64,000 bases of DNA from assembly GCF_016894385.1 (NCBI RefSeq), contig NZ_CP069812.1, positions 2,728,001 through 2,792,000 on the forward strand, given 5' to 3'. Source of the stretch: Cupriavidus oxalaticus (lineage in GTDB: Bacteria; Pseudomonadota; Gammaproteobacteria; Burkholderiales; Burkholderiaceae). The notes beneath the pieces were generated by a model, which was not told the origin of the DNA, did no database searches, and was given only the letters and a program-made list of their open reading frames with translations. The translations under genes and the position numbers were made by a program. This document shows positions 19,772 through 29,958 of this stretch, piece after piece. How positions within the stretch are numbered: position 1 is the first letter of the stretch; each line of letters begins with the position of its first letter.

Positions 19772-21688
19772 TCAGGCCACGCGCGAAGCGACAGTAACCT
19801 TGGGCTGGTCCAGGCCGAAGCGCTGCCGCACCGAGCGCTCGATGCCGGCCGCGTCGAGCCCGCACTGCTGCAGCAGGTAGGCCGGGTCGCCATGGTCGAC
19901 GAAGCGGTCGGGCAGGCCCAGCACCAGCACCGGGATATCGATGCCGGCTTCGGCCAGCGCCTCAAGCACGGCGCTGCCCGCGCCGCCCATCACGCTGCCC
20001 TCTTCCACCGTGACCAGGAAGTCGTTCCCGGCGGCCAGCCGCTTGACCAGCTCCACATCGAGCGGCTTGACGAAGCGCATGTCGGCAACGCTCGCATCCA
20101 GCGCCTCGGCCGCGCCCAGGGCCGGATGCAGCATCGAGCCGAAGGCCAGGAAGCCGACCCGCTGGCCGGCGCGCGCAGCGCCTTCGCGGCGCACCACGCC
20201 CTTGCCGACCGGCACGCCGGCCAGTTCGGCGGCGATCGCCGCGCCCGGGCCGGAGCCGCGCGGATAGCGCACCGCGGTCGGGCAAGCCTGGTGGAACGCC
20301 GTGGTCAGCAGCTGGCGGCACTCGTTCTCGTCCGACGGCGTCATCACCATCATGTTGGGGATGCAGCGCAGGTAAGCGATATCGTAGGCACCCGCATGGG
20401 TGGCGCCGTCTGCGCCGACCAGACCGGCGCGGTCCAGCGCGAACACCACCGGCAGGCCCTGCAGCGCCACGTCGTGGATCAGCTGGTCATAGCCGCGCTG
20501 CAGGAAGGTGGAGTAGATCGCCACCACCGGCTTCAGGCCCTCGCAGGCCAGGCCGCCGGCGAAGGTCACCGCGTGCTGCTCGGCGATGCCGACGTCGTAG
20601 TAGCGGTCCGGGAAGCGCCTCTCGAACTCGACCATGCCCGAGCCTTCGCGCATCGCCGGGGTAATGCCGACCAGGCGCTTGTCGGCGGCGGCCATGTCGC
20701 ACAGCCATTCGCCGAACACCTGCGTATACGTCTTGCGCGCCGGCTTGGCGGCCGGGCGGATGCCCTCGGCCGGGTTGAACTTGCCCGGGCCGTGGTACAG
20801 GATCGGGTCGGCCTCGGCCAGCTTGTAGCCCTGCCCCTTCTTGGTCACCACGTGCAGGAACTGCGGGCCGGCGCCTTCCAGCGCGCGCTCGCGGATATTC
20901 TGCAGCGTGGGCACCAGCGAGTTCAGGTCATGGCCGTCGATCGGGCCGATGTAGTTGAAGCCGAATTCCTCGAACAGCGTCGCCGGCACCATCATGCCCT
21001 TGGCGTGTTCCTCGAAGCGCTTGGCGAATTCCAGCACCGGCGGCGCCACCGACAGCACCTTCTCGATGCCCTTCTTGGTGGCGGCATAGAACTGGCCGCT
21101 CAGCAGCCGGGCCAGATGGCGGTTGAGCGCGCCCACCGGCGGCGAGATCGACATGTCGTTGTCGTTGAGCACCACCACCAGCGGCAGGTCCTTGTACACG
21201 CCGGCGTTGTTCAGCGCCTCGAAGGCCATGCCCGCGGTCATGGCGCCGTCGCCGATCACCGCCACCGAGACGCGTTTTTCGCCCAGCGTGCGCGCGCCCA
21301 GCGCCATGCCCAGCGCGGCCGAGATCGAGGTCGACGAATGCGCGGTGCCGAAGGTGTCGTACTTGCTCTCGCTGCGGCGCGGGAAGCCCGAGATGCCGCC
21401 CCACTGGCGCAGCGTGCCCATGCGCTCGCGGCGTCCGGTCAGGATCTTGTGCGGGTAGCTCTGGTGGCCCACGTCCCACACCAGCCGGTCATCGGGAGTG
21501 TTGAAGACGTAATGCAGCGCGATGGTCAGTTCGACCGTGCCGAGGTTCGAAGAGAGGTGCCCGCCGGTCTGCGAGACCGATTCCAGCACGTAGGCGCGCA
21601 GCTCTTCGGCCAGCGTCTGTAGCTCGCGCCGGTCCAGCTTGCGCAGGTCTGCGGGGGCGTCGATCTTCTTGAGGAGTGCGTAGGTCAT
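19772..21688 (-). CDS. dxs: 1-deoxy-D-xylulose-5-phosphate synthase
   Basis: A thiamine diphosphate enzyme that condenses pyruvate with glyceraldehyde 3-phosphate, the entry step of the MEP isoprenoid pathway. In the 638-residue product, [17 protein letters not shown] carries a conserved His region and [18 protein letters not shown] ... NDNDMSIS is the ThDP/Mg motif. The transketolase-like domain holds [15 protein letters not shown], and the C-terminal domain completes the enzyme. The start [12 protein letters not shown] follows GGAAATC, and an in-frame ATG at 21730 is unlikely because it overlaps the ispA end. Last gene of xseB-ispA-dxs. Confidence 0.97.
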   Translation of the reverse strand: MTYALLKKIDAPADLRKLDRRELQTLAEELRAYVLESVSQTGGHLSSNLGTVELTIALHYVFNTPDDRLVWDVGHQSYPHKILTGRRERMGTLRQWGGISGFPRRSESKYDTFGTAHSSTSISAALGMALGARTLGEKRVSVAVIGDGAMTAGMAFEALNNAGVYKDLPLVVVLNDNDMSISPPVGALNRHLARLLSGQFYAATKKGIEKVLSVAPPVLEFAKRFEEHAKGMMVPATLFEEFGFNYIGPIDGHDLNSLVPTLQNIRERALEGAGPQFLHVVTKKGQGYKLAEADPILYHGPGKFNPAEGIRPAAKPARKTYTQVFGEWLCDMAAADKRLVGITPAMREGSGMVEFERRFPDRYYDVGIAEQHAVTFAGGLACEGLKPVVAIYSTFLQRGYDQLIHDVALQGLPVVFALDRAGLVGADGATHAGAYDIAYLRCIPNMMVMTPSDENECRQLLTTAFHQACPTAVRYPRGSGPGAAIAAELAGVPVGKGVVRREGAARAGQRVGFLAFGSMLHPALGAAEALDASVADMRFVKPLDVELVKRLAAGNDFLVTVEEGSVMGGAGSAVLEALAEAGIDIPVLVLGLPDRFVDHGDPAYLLQQCGLDAAGIERSVRQRFGLDQPKVTVASRVA

Positions 21689-21731
21689 GATTTCCGTTCG
21701 GCCGCCGGTTTCTTTCGTCCGGCTCGTCATT

Positions 21732-22616
21732 TCAGTGTGTGCGCAGCACGATCAGGTCCGCCAGGCCGGCCAGGCGGGCCGCGCGGCTGCCGAAGCCGGC
21801 CAGCGCCGCATGTGCCTCGGTGCGCAACGCCCCGGCCAGGTCGCGCGCCGCTGCCAGCCCCATCAGCGACACGTAGGTCGGCTTGTCGTGCGCGGCGTCC
21901 TTGCCGGCGGTCTTGCCCAGCGTGGCGGTATCCGCGGTGACGTCCAGAATATCGTCAACCACCTGGAACGCCAATCCCACCGCCGCCGCATACTTGTCCA
22001 GCGCGGCCAGCCCGCTGGCGTCGATTTCGCCACACAGCGCGCCCATGCGCACGCTGGCCCGCAGCAGCGCACCGGTCTTCATCCGGTGCATGGCCTCGAG
22101 CGCGTCGCGCGTCATGGCGCGGCCCACGTTCTGCAGGTCGATCGCCTGGCCGCCGGCCATGCCGGTCGAACCCGATGCCTGCGCCAGCTCGGCCACCAGC
22201 TTCAGCCTTGCCATGGTGGGCAGTACTTCGGCGCCGGCCAGCACGACAAAGGCCTGGGTCTGCAGCGCATCTCCCACCAGCAGCGCGGTGGCCTCGTCGT
22301 AGGCCTTGTGCACGGTAGGCCGGCCGCGGCGCAGGTCATCGTCGTCCATGCACGGCATGTCGTCGTGGACCAGCGAGTAGGCATGGATCATCTCCACCGC
22401 GCAGGCCGCGGCATCGCAGGCCGCGGGATCGGCCCCGCTGACCTCGCCGGCAGCGTGCACCAGCAGCGGCCGCACGCGCTTGCCGCCGCTCAGTGCAGCA
22501 TAGCGCATGGCTTCGTGCAGCGTATGTGGCACGGTGTTGGCATCGGGCAACACTGCCTGCAGCGCGGCTTCGGTACGGGCGCCCTGCGCCTGCATCCACT
22601 GGGCGAAATCGGTCAT
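21732..22616 (-). CDS. ispA: Farnesyl diphosphate synthase
   Basis: A trans-prenyltransferase that adds two isopentenyl diphosphates to make farnesyl diphosphate, feeding ubiquinone and undecaprenyl phosphate synthesis. Two aspartate-rich motifs are present: [17 protein letters not shown] (first DDxxxxD) and DDILDVTAD (second). The 294-residue length is normal. The start ATG overlaps the xseB stop as ATGA, and dxs begins 44 bases after its stop, so the three are one operon linking the first MEP step to chain elongation. Confidence 0.95.
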   Translation of the reverse strand: MTDFAQWMQAQGARTEAALQAVLPDANTVPHTLHEAMRYAALSGGKRVRPLLVHAAGEVSGADPAACDAAACAVEMIHAYSLVHDDMPCMDDDDLRRGRPTVHKAYDEATALLVGDALQTQAFVVLAGAEVLPTMARLKLVAELAQASGSTGMAGGQAIDLQNVGRAMTRDALEAMHRMKTGALLRASVRMGALCGEIDASGLAALDKYAAAVGLAFQVVDDILDVTADTATLGKTAGKDAAHDKPTYVSLMGLAAARDLAGALRTEAHAALAGFGSRAARLAGLADLIVLRTH

Positions 22617-22924
22617 GCCTCCTCTCCCCCCTGTACTCCCTGCGCATCGTTGGCGCCGTTGCCTTCGCCGGCGAGCGGCTTCAGCACCTCGCCTTCCAGC
22701 ACCCTGACCTGCTGCTCGACGCGCTCCAGCTTCTGCTGGCAGTAGCGCACCAGCTCGGCACCCCGGCGGTAGGCCGCCAGCGATGCCTCGAGCGGCAATT
22801 CGCCGCTCTCCATGCTGGCCACCAGGGTCTCGAGCTCGGCCATCGCCGCTTCATAGGAAGCGGGCGGCGCGGAGGCCGTGGTGGTGTCTTCGGTCTGGAC
22901 CGCAGCGGTCGTCGTCTTTGGCAT
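22613..22924 (-). CDS. xseB: Exodeoxyribonuclease VII small subunit
   Basis: The small subunit of the XseA-XseB nuclease that degrades single-stranded DNA. In the 103-residue product a disordered N-terminus ([20 protein letters not shown]) precedes the core helical hairpin [20 protein letters not shown] ... [20 protein letters not shown], the family signature. The start at 22924 is the Met nearest the core. xseA is not in the window. It overlaps ispA by four bases (ATGA). Confidence 0.93.
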   Translation of the reverse strand: MPKTTTAAVQTEDTTTASAPPASYEAAMAELETLVASMESGELPLEASLAAYRRGAELVRYCQQKLERVEQQVRVLEGEVLKPLAGEGNGANDAQGVQGGEEA

Positions 22925-23314
22925 GTAGGGCCCTGAAAATATGGCGCCGGGGGAAAACCCGGATGGGGAAGCCCGGATTTTACGCCAAAGCCGGCGCTTG
23001 CCCCATCCTTGAGCATGCGCGAGCGGACAGCAACGGGGTGGCGACGGAGTGCCTCCGGGACATATGTGACTTGTGCGCTCGGGTCGTCTTTCCGAATGCG
23101 CCCGGTACGGCACCCCGATGACGACCCGGGTCGACTTTTTCGCTAAAAAGGCAAAAAAATCAGTCCCTTAACTTTTTGGGTCGGGTACAATCCCCCGTTC
23201 GCCGCAGGGGTCCGATGGAATGCTTCCAACCCGCGGCCGTGTTTCCCAAATCGATTCAATTTTCGATGGTTGGGTTGTTCACTGCTTTCACCTGTTCATC
23301 TGGGAGTGGGGATA
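22925..23314. other. Divergent intergenic region upstream of xseB and the Rieske gene
   Basis: This stretch of 390 bases has no gene. It contains the palindrome GACGACCCGGGTCGAC near 23118-23133, an A/T-rich tract at 23140-23180 and a TACAAT at 23185-23190 that could be the -10 of the Rieske gene, although no fitting -35 is seen. No riboswitch-like structure was recognised. Confidence 0.5.
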
Positions 23315-24418
23315 ATGTCCAATCTCAGCACCGCGCTCAAGCTGGCGCCGGCTGATACGCAACTGCCCGTCGGCGTCTACTTCGACGAAACGCTGCATCA
23401 ACAAGAACTGGAACTGCTGTTCAGGCAAGGTCCGGGCTACGTCGGCCACGAACTGATGGTTCCCGAGGTCGGCGACTACCACACGCTCAAGGCCGAGGAC
23501 GAGGGGCGCATGCTGGTGCGCAACGCCGCCGGTGTCGAGCTGATGTCCAACGTGTGCCGCCACCGCCAGGCCATCATGCTCAATGGCCGCGGCAACAAGC
23601 AGAATATCGTCTGCCCCCTGCACCGCTGGACCTACGACCTCAAGGGCGAACTGCTCGGCGCGCCGCATTTCGACCAGCAGCCGTGCCTGCACCTGAAGCG
23701 CTCGCCGCTGCAGAACTGGAACGGCCTGCTGTTCGACGGCAAGCGCGACGTGCGCGCCGACCTGGCCAGGCTGGGCGTGGCGCAGGACCTGAACTTCGAC
23801 GGCTACATGCTCGACCACGTCGAGGTGCACGACTGTGATTACAACTGGAAGACCTTCATCGAGGTCTACCTGGAGGACTACCACGTCGTGCCGTTCCACC
23901 CGGGGCTCGGCAGCTTTGTCTCGTGCGACGACCTGAAGTGGGAGTTCGGCGAATGGCACAGCGTGCAGACCGTGGGCCTGCATGCCGGCCTGAAGCGCCC
24001 CGGCAGCCCGACGTACCAGAAATGGCACGACGCGGTGCTGCGCTTCAACAATGGCGTGCTGCCCAAGCACGGCGCGATCTGGCTGACCTACTACCCCAAC
24101 ATCATGGTGGAGTGGTACCCGAACGTGCTGGTGATCTCGACGCTGCACCCGCTCGGTCCGCGCAAGACCCGCAATGTGGTGGAGTTCTACTACCCCGAGG
24201 AAATCGCGCTGTTCGAGCGCGAGTTCGTCGAGGCCGAGCGCGCCGCCTATATGGAAACCTGCATCGAGGACGACGAGATCGCCGAGCGCATGGACGCCGG
24301 CCGGCTGGCGCTGATGAAGCGCGGCACCAGCGAGGTCGGGCCGTACCAGTCGCCGATGGAAGATGGCATGCAGCACTTCCACGAGTGGTATCGCCGCGCC
24401 ATGTCATACCAGGGCTAG
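23315..24418 (+). CDS. Rieske [2Fe-2S] ring-hydroxylating oxygenase alpha subunit family
   Basis: A 367-residue oxygenase component. The Rieske cluster ligands are Cys-x-His (NVCRHRQ) and, 18 residues on, Cys-x2-His (CPLHRW). The mononuclear iron site is in the catalytic domain at LEDYHVVPFHPG, with a later Asp probable near YMETCIEDDEIAER. The start follows GGGAGTGGGGATA. No reductase, ferredoxin or beta subunit lies beside it, so electrons must come from a partner encoded elsewhere. The substrate cannot be read; the overall form resembles oxygenases acting on small aromatic or quaternary ammonium substrates. Confidence 0.85.
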   Translation: MSNLSTALKLAPADTQLPVGVYFDETLHQQELELLFRQGPGYVGHELMVPEVGDYHTLKAEDEGRMLVRNAAGVELMSNVCRHRQAIMLNGRGNKQNIVCPLHRWTYDLKGELLGAPHFDQQPCLHLKRSPLQNWNGLLFDGKRDVRADLARLGVAQDLNFDGYMLDHVEVHDCDYNWKTFIEVYLEDYHVVPFHPGLGSFVSCDDLKWEFGEWHSVQTVGLHAGLKRPGSPTYQKWHDAVLRFNNGVLPKHGAIWLTYYPNIMVEWYPNVLVISTLHPLGPRKTRNVVEFYYPEEIALFEREFVEAERAAYMETCIEDDEIAERMDAGRLALMKRGTSEVGPYQSPMEDGMQHFHEWYRRAMSYQG

Positions 24419-24445
24419 TGCGATAACCGCACGGCTTGCGCCATC

Positions 24446-24478
24446 ACGGACTGCCGCGGCGGTCCGTTTTGCTTTTTG
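24446..24478 (+). terminator. Terminator of the Rieske oxygenase gene
   Basis: CGGAC-GCC and GGC-GTCCG pair around a short loop, followed by TTTTGCTTTTT, 30 bases after the stop. Confidence 0.75.
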
Positions 24479-24588
24479 GCCCGATGTGCGCTGATAGAAT
24501 CATTGCTCCGCAATGCCGCGCGGCGCCGCCGTCCGTGCCTTTCGCAAGTCCCCCGCAATACCACGCCACTCCACGCTCCGCCCCCACC

Positions 24589-25512
24589 ATGCAATCGCTC
24601 TGGATGCTGTTCGCCGCCTTCTCGTTCTCGTTGATGGGGGTGGGCGTCAAGCTGGCATCCGACCTGTACACCACCGGCGAGATCGTGTTCTACCGCGGCC
24701 TGATCAGCGTGGTCATCATGTGGGCGCTGCTGTCGTCGCGCGGCGTGCCGGTGCGCACCCCGTACATGCTGTCGCATATCAAGCGCAGCGTCTTCGGCGT
24801 CACCGCGCTGATGCTGTGGTTCACCTCGATCACGCTGCTGCCGCTGGCGACCGCGATGACGCTGAACTACATGTCGCCGGTGTGGATCGCGCTGATCCTC
24901 GGCGCCAGCGCCGCCCTGGCCGGCACCGCCGGCAATGCCGACCGGCGCCTGGTGCTGGCGATCCTGCTGTCCTTCGCCGGCGTGATCTGCCTGCTGCAGC
25001 CCTCGGTCGGCAAGGACCAGCTGACCGGCGGCCTGGTCGGCCTGATCTCCGGGGTCTTTACCGCACTGGCCTATGTCGAGGTTCGCCAGCTCGGCCAGCT
25101 GGGCGAGCCCGAGGGCCGCATCGTGTTCTATTTCTCGCTGGTCGGCATGATCGCCGGCCTGGCGTGGATGCTGATCAGCGGCGTCAGCCCGCATACCTGG
25201 TATGGCGTGGGCCTGCTGCTGGCCATCGGCATCCTGGCGACGCTGGGCCAGACCGCGATGACGCGCGCCTACAAGCGTGGCAACACCCTGCTGACCGCCA
25301 ACCTGCAATATGCCGGCATCGTCTTTTCCAGTGTCTGGGGCATGCTGATCTGGTCCGACCAGCTCAACTGGCTGTCGTGGCTGGGCATGGGGCTGATCAT
25401 CGCCAGCGGCATCGCCACCACGCTGATGCGCGCCCGCCAGGGCACCGACGCCAAGCCGACGCCGGCCACCCCGGTCAAGTCGCCGGAGGCCGAGGTGCAT
25501 CCCGAGGTGTAG
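24589..25512 (+). CDS. DMT superfamily transporter (EamA type)
   Basis: A 307-residue inner-membrane protein with about ten hydrophobic segments arranged as two EamA repeats: residues 1-140 and 150-290. MQSLWMLFAAFSFSLMGVGV is the first helix. EamA carriers export amino acids, nucleotides or metabolites; substrate unknown. The chosen ATG lacks a clear Shine-Dalgarno site, but upstream in-frame codons are non-hydrophobic and unlike the family. The C-terminus is a hydrophilic tail of about 20 residues. Confidence 0.85.
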   Translation: MQSLWMLFAAFSFSLMGVGVKLASDLYTTGEIVFYRGLISVVIMWALLSSRGVPVRTPYMLSHIKRSVFGVTALMLWFTSITLLPLATAMTLNYMSPVWIALILGASAALAGTAGNADRRLVLAILLSFAGVICLLQPSVGKDQLTGGLVGLISGVFTALAYVEVRQLGQLGEPEGRIVFYFSLVGMIAGLAWMLISGVSPHTWYGVGLLLAIGILATLGQTAMTRAYKRGNTLLTANLQYAGIVFSSVWGMLIWSDQLNWLSWLGMGLIIASGIATTLMRARQGTDAKPTPATPVKSPEAEVHPEV

Positions 25513-25578
25513 CATCCCGAGGTGCAGCAATCCAACATGCTCTCATTCCCTTCGCTCGCTACAGGATTCAGGATTCCC

Positions 25579-26433
25579 ATGCAGAAACCGCTGATTTCCG
25601 TCACCGCACTGCAGGCGCTGCTGGCCGGCAACGGCCGCTGCGTCGTGATCGACTGCAGCTTCGACCTGGCCAGCCCCGCCGCCGGGCGCGAGGCGTACTA
25701 CGCCGGCCACCTGCCAGGCGCGTTCTACCTGCACCTGGACAACGAACTATCGGGCCGCAAGACCGGCAGCAACGGCCGCCACCCGCTGCCCGACGCCGAC
25801 GACTTCGTCGCACGGCTGCAGGCGCTGGGCGTGGAAGACGACACCCCGGTGGTGGCCTACGACGCGCAGGGCGGCATGTTCGCCGCGCGCCTGTGGTGGC
25901 TGCTGCGCTGGATCGGCCATGACGAGGTCGCGGTGCTGGATGGCGGCAAGGACGCCTGGGTCAAGGCCGGCATGCCGCTGGAGCATGAGGCCACCCCGGA
26001 GCCGGAGTTTCCCGGCAAGATTTCGCGCCGCGAGTCGCTGGTGCCAACGGTGGATGCGGCCGCCCTGCTCGACAACCTCGACCGCGCCGCGCTGCTGGTG
26101 GTCGACGCGCGCGCGCCCGACCGCTTCCGCGGCGAAAACGAAACGCTGGATCCGGTCGGCGGCCATATCCCGGGCGCGGTCAACCGCTTCTTCAAGGACA
26201 ACCTCGACGCCGAGGGCCGCTTCAAGTCGCCGGAAACACTGCGCGCGGAATTTGGCGCAGTGCTGGGCCGGCATGCGTCCGCGCAGACGGTGATGCAGTG
26301 CGGTTCCGGCGTCACGGCGTGCCACAACCTGCTGGCGCTGGAAGCGGCCGGCCTGGGCGGCGCGGCGCTCTACCCGGGCTCGTGGAGCGAATGGTGCGCC
26401 GACCCGGCGCGCCCGGTGGCGACCGCCACCTGA
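25579..26433 (+). CDS. Sulfurtransferase, SseA-like two-domain rhodanese
   Basis: A 284-residue protein with two rhodanese domains (about 1-130 and 150-284). The C-terminal domain has the active-site loop CGSGVTA, which is the 3-mercaptopyruvate sulfurtransferase signature rather than the CRxGx[R/T] loop of thiosulfate rhodanese. It likely moves sulfane sulfur from mercaptopyruvate to cyanide, thiols or a protein acceptor. The ATG at 25579 follows AGGATTCAGGATT. It converges with the ZIP transporter gene, with 23 bases between stop codons. Confidence 0.9.
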   Translation: MQKPLISVTALQALLAGNGRCVVIDCSFDLASPAAGREAYYAGHLPGAFYLHLDNELSGRKTGSNGRHPLPDADDFVARLQALGVEDDTPVVAYDAQGGMFAARLWWLLRWIGHDEVAVLDGGKDAWVKAGMPLEHEATPEPEFPGKISRRESLVPTVDAAALLDNLDRAALLVVDARAPDRFRGENETLDPVGGHIPGAVNRFFKDNLDAEGRFKSPETLRAEFGAVLGRHASAQTVMQCGSGVTACHNLLALEAAGLGGAALYPGSWSEWCADPARPVATAT

Positions 26434-26456
26434 CGACCCCGACCTGGCGCTCCGGC

Positions 26457-27275
26457 TCAGTGTGAGTGTGACGTTGCCACCGGCGCGGCGCCGCCGTGCC
26501 CGTGGCCGTGCCGCTCGTGCACGCCGTTGGTGATAAAGACGATCGCCGAAATCCCCGCGGCCACCAGCACCACCTGGATCGCCGACTCGCGCCAGCGCGG
26601 CTTGCGCTGCATCTGCGGCATCAGGTCGCTGACGGCGATATAGAGGAAGCTGCTGGCGGCGATCACCAGCACGTAAGGAATCCAGCCGCTCATCTCGTCG
26701 AGCAGGAAATACCCGACCAGGCCGCCGGCGATGGCCGCCACGCTCGACAGCAGGTTGAAAGCGAAGGCGCGCGCCTTGGAGAAGCCGGCGTTGAGCAGCA
26801 CGATGAAGTCGCCCACTTCCTGCGGGATCTCGTGCGCGGCGATCGCCAGCGCAGTGACCACGCCGATATGCGGGTCGGCCAGGAAGGCCGCGGCGATCAC
26901 GATGCCGTCGGCAAAGTTGTGGAAGGTATCGCCCACCAGGATGGTCAGGCCGCTGCGCCCCGCTTCTTCGCGGTCATGGCCGTGGTGGTGGTGGTGCCCG
27001 TCGCCCTCGTGGTGGTGCGAGTGGCGCAGCAGCGAGATCTTCTCCAGCAGGAAAAAGCCCAGCAGCCCCGCCAGCAGCGTGCCGAACAGCGCGCGCGGGT
27101 CGGCGCCGGACTCGAACGCCTCCGGCAGCGAATGCAGCAGCGCGGTGGCAAGCAGCACGCCCACCGAGAAGCTCACCATGCGCTCGACCACGCGCGACGC
27201 CACCGTCAGCGACAGCAGCGCCGCCCCGAAGATGCTGCCCACGCCCGAGATCGTGGCGGCGAGCAGGATGTACAC
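26457..27275 (-). CDS. ZIP family divalent metal transporter
   Basis: A 272-residue membrane protein with eight predicted helices. The cytoplasmic loop after helix 3 is His-rich (HSHHHEGDGHHHHHGHD). The metal-binding helices carry HNFADGIVIAAAF (helix 4) and AIAAHEIPQEVGDF (helix 5), the ZIP hallmarks. A second His-rich end (HERHGHGHGG ... SHSH) closes the protein. Zinc is the likeliest cargo. The only in-frame start available is the GTG at 27275; the frame is closed by a stop not far upstream, so the start is less certain than the family. Confidence 0.9.
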   Translation of the reverse strand: MYILLAATISGVGSIFGAALLSLTVASRVVERMVSFSVGVLLATALLHSLPEAFESGADPRALFGTLLAGLLGFFLLEKISLLRHSHHHEGDGHHHHHGHDREEAGRSGLTILVGDTFHNFADGIVIAAAFLADPHIGVVTALAIAAHEIPQEVGDFIVLLNAGFSKARAFAFNLLSSVAAIAGGLVGYFLLDEMSGWIPYVLVIAASSFLYIAVSDLMPQMQRKPRWRESAIQVVLVAAGISAIVFITNGVHERHGHGHGGAAPVATSHSH

Positions 27276-27468
27276 AAGCGTCGAATGGATGATGGGCTCC
27301 CAGGTGGCGACGCTGCCGGCCTTTCGGCCATCCGTTCAGCAGCCACGCCGTTCCGCCCGCATTGCGCCGGGCGGCTAACGCAACAATGTTGCAATAACTC
27401 AAAGGCCGCATTGTACGTATCCGCCGGGACTTTGCAATCCTGCTGTCGGCCGGGTCACCCCGAAAGGA

Positions 27469-28347
27469 TCACGCCACGCCGTGCTGCTTGAACCAGGCCA
27501 GGCATTTCTGCCAGCCATCCCTGGCATCGGCCTCGCGGTAGCTCGGCCGGTAGTCGGCGTGAAAAGCGTGGCCCGACTCGGGATAGACGACAAAGCGCGA
27601 AGCCTTGGCGGCCGGGGCGGACGAAGCCGCCAGCGCCGCCTTCATCTTCTCCACATGCTCCAGCGGGATGCCGGTGTCCTTGCCACCGTACAGGCCGAGC
27701 ACCGGCGCGTGCAACTGGCCGACAAGGTCGATCGGGTTCTTCGGCTTGAGCGGCGTCGGCTCCGGCGACAGCTGGCCGTACCAGGCCACGGCAGCCTTGA
27801 GTTGCCGGCTGTGCGCCGCGAACAGCCAGGTGATGCGGCCGCCCCAGCAAAAGCCGGTGATGCCGAGCCGCGACACGTCGCCGCCATTGGCGCCGGCCCA
27901 GGCCACCGCGGCGTCGAGGTCGCCCATGACCTGGGCGTCCGGAACCTTGGCGATCACCTCGCGCTGCAGTTCCTGGATGGAGCCGAAGCTCTGCGGGTCG
28001 CCCTGGCGCGCGAACAGTTCGGGCGCGATCGCCAGGTAGCCGAGCCTGGCGAAGCGCCGGCAGATATCGGCGATGTACTCGTGCACGCCAAAGATCTCGC
28101 TGACGACCAGCACCACCGGCAGGTTCTTCTTGCCTTCCGGCTGGGCGCGGTAGACCGGCATGCTGAAGCCGCCGGACGGAATCGTGACCTCGCCGGCGGT
28201 CAGGCCGGCGAAATCGGTCTTGATCGCTTGCTGGGCCATCACCGGCAACGCGGCGGCCGCAAAGGCGGAACCGAGCGCGGTCTTGACGAAGCCGCGGCGG
28301 TCGAAGGTCTGGCCGGGGACGAGGCTTTCCACTTCAGGTTTGAGCAT
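27469..28347 (-). CDS. Dienelactone hydrolase family protein with Tat signal
   Basis: A 292-residue alpha/beta hydrolase. The N-terminus has a twin-arginine signal, DRRGFVKTALGSAFAAAALP, with a probable cleavage after VMA, so the enzyme is exported folded to the periplasm. The nucleophile elbow GFCWGG carries the catalytic Cys, and DTGIP and SGHAFHAD supply the acid and His of the triad. This is the dienelactone hydrolase layout, but the substrate is probably not a chlorocatechol product given the location and lack of catabolic neighbours. GGAGAC precedes the start. Confidence 0.9.
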   Translation of the reverse strand: MLKPEVESLVPGQTFDRRGFVKTALGSAFAAAALPVMAQQAIKTDFAGLTAGEVTIPSGGFSMPVYRAQPEGKKNLPVVLVVSEIFGVHEYIADICRRFARLGYLAIAPELFARQGDPQSFGSIQELQREVIAKVPDAQVMGDLDAAVAWAGANGGDVSRLGITGFCWGGRITWLFAAHSRQLKAAVAWYGQLSPEPTPLKPKNPIDLVGQLHAPVLGLYGGKDTGIPLEHVEKMKAALAASSAPAAKASRFVVYPESGHAFHADYRPSYREADARDGWQKCLAWFKQHGVA

Positions 28348-28470
28348 GCATGTCTCCAGGAACGTGGGTGGCTGGCGCGCCAAAAATCGCCAGCCACCGA
28401 TTCTAAGCAGACATGACGCGTCGTGCTCATGCCTGCACGACATTCCCCTCAGTGCCGCCTCAGTGCCACC

Positions 28471-29796
28471 TCAGTGCAATTTCACCCGCGGGCTGGTCTT
28501 GCTGCGCAGCCAGTGCGACACCGTATCCAGCGCCATGCCGACCGCGCCGTGCAGCGCCATCACGTGCATCCGGTACAGCGAGGTGTACATGACCCGCGCC
28601 ATCAGCCCTTCGATAAACATCGAGCCGCCGATCAGCCCGCCCATCAGGCTGCCCACCGCGCTGAAGTGCCCCAGCGACACCAGCGAGCCGAAGTCCTTGA
28701 AGGTGAACGACGGCAGCGGCTTGCCTTCGAGCCGCGCACACAGCGCCTGGTAGAGGAAGGTCGCCTGCTGGTGCGCCGCCTGCGCGCGCGGCGGCACCGA
28801 GGCCTGCTTTTCCGGCCACGGGCAGCTGGCACAGTCGCCGAAGGCGAAGATGTCGGGATCGCCCTCGCTCTGCAGCGTCGGGCCGACCACGATCTGGCCC
28901 TGGCGGCTGGTCGGCAACCCCAGCGTGGCCAGCACCGCCGGCGCGGTAATGCCCGCGGCCCACACCGTCAGGTCGGCATCGATGGTCTTGCCGCTGGCGG
29001 TCAGCACGGCCTGCGGCGTGACCTCGGTGACGCGCTCGCTGGTAAAGACATCGACATCGAGCTTTTTCAGCAACTTGGCGGTCTCTGCCGAGACGCGCTC
29101 CGACAGCGCCGGCAGGATACGCGGGCCGGCCTCGATCACATGGATGCGCACGTCGCGGCGCGGGTCGAGGCGGTGCAGGCCATAGGCGCTGAGCACATGC
29201 GCGGTGTTGCGCAGTTCGGCCGACAGTTCGACGCCGGTGGCGCCGGCACCGATGATGGCCACGTCCACGCGCGGGCGGCCGTCGTCGCCCATGCGCCCGC
29301 GCCCGTTCTGCGCGCGCACGCAGGCGGCGATCAGGCGCTTGCGGAAGCGTTCCGCCTGCGCCACGGTATCGAGCGCGATGGCATGTTCGGCGGCGCCGGG
29401 CACGCCGAAGAAATGGGTGACGCAGCCGATCGCCAGCACCAGCGTGTCGTACGGCAGCTCGCGCGCGGGCAGCAGTTCGGCACCGTCCTGGTCGTAGCAG
29501 GCCGATACCGCGATGATCTTGCGCGTGCGGTCGATGCCGGTCAGCTCGCCCTGCTGGAACTCGAAGTGATGCCAGCGCGCCTGCGCCGCGTATTCGAGCT
29601 GGTGCGTGTTCGGATCCATGCTGCCGGCGGCAACCTCATGCAGCAGCGGTTTCCAGATGTGGGTGGGCAGGCGGTCCACCAGGACCACTTGCGCCGTTCC
29701 CTTCTTGCCAAGCTTGTCGCCAAGCCTGGTTACCAGTTCCAGCCCTCCTGCCCCGCCGCCGACGACAACGATGCGGTGTGCCTTTGCTTCTGTCAT
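28471..29796 (-). CDS. ndh: Type II NADH dehydrogenase
   Basis: A 441-residue non-proton-pumping NADH:quinone oxidoreductase with FAD. The FAD-binding motif VVGGGAGGLELV is near residue 10, and the NAD-binding motif IIGAGATGVELSAELRN lies in the middle (near 185). FAFGDCASCPWPEKQ closes the FAD site. The C-terminal amphipathic stretch near residues 390-430 anchors the enzyme to the inner membrane. The full length and start agree with the family. The quinone is most likely ubiquinone. Confidence 0.9.
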   Translation of the reverse strand: MTEAKAHRIVVVGGGAGGLELVTRLGDKLGKKGTAQVVLVDRLPTHIWKPLLHEVAAGSMDPNTHQLEYAAQARWHHFEFQQGELTGIDRTRKIIAVSACYDQDGAELLPARELPYDTLVLAIGCVTHFFGVPGAAEHAIALDTVAQAERFRKRLIAACVRAQNGRGRMGDDGRPRVDVAIIGAGATGVELSAELRNTAHVLSAYGLHRLDPRRDVRIHVIEAGPRILPALSERVSAETAKLLKKLDVDVFTSERVTEVTPQAVLTASGKTIDADLTVWAAGITAPAVLATLGLPTSRQGQIVVGPTLQSEGDPDIFAFGDCASCPWPEKQASVPPRAQAAHQQATFLYQALCARLEGKPLPSFTFKDFGSLVSLGHFSAVGSLMGGLIGGSMFIEGLMARVMYTSLYRMHVMALHGAVGMALDTVSHWLRSKTSPRVKLH

Positions 29797-29958
29797 GGTC
29801 TACCCGATGCGTATTGTGAAATCCGTGCCTGAGGCATGGCCACAGTCTGCTGCATTGCAGCATGCATGGCAAGCCGCATAGCCTGACTCAGCAGTCGCTT
29901 CAATCGATACCACCATGCAGCGGCGGGCGGAGGTTGTCAGTTCAACTTCAGTGCGGCT

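Noticed and set aside
18674..21622. 982-codon plus-strand frame across folE2 and dxs
   Set aside because: Antisense to two clear genes and lacking any family signature.
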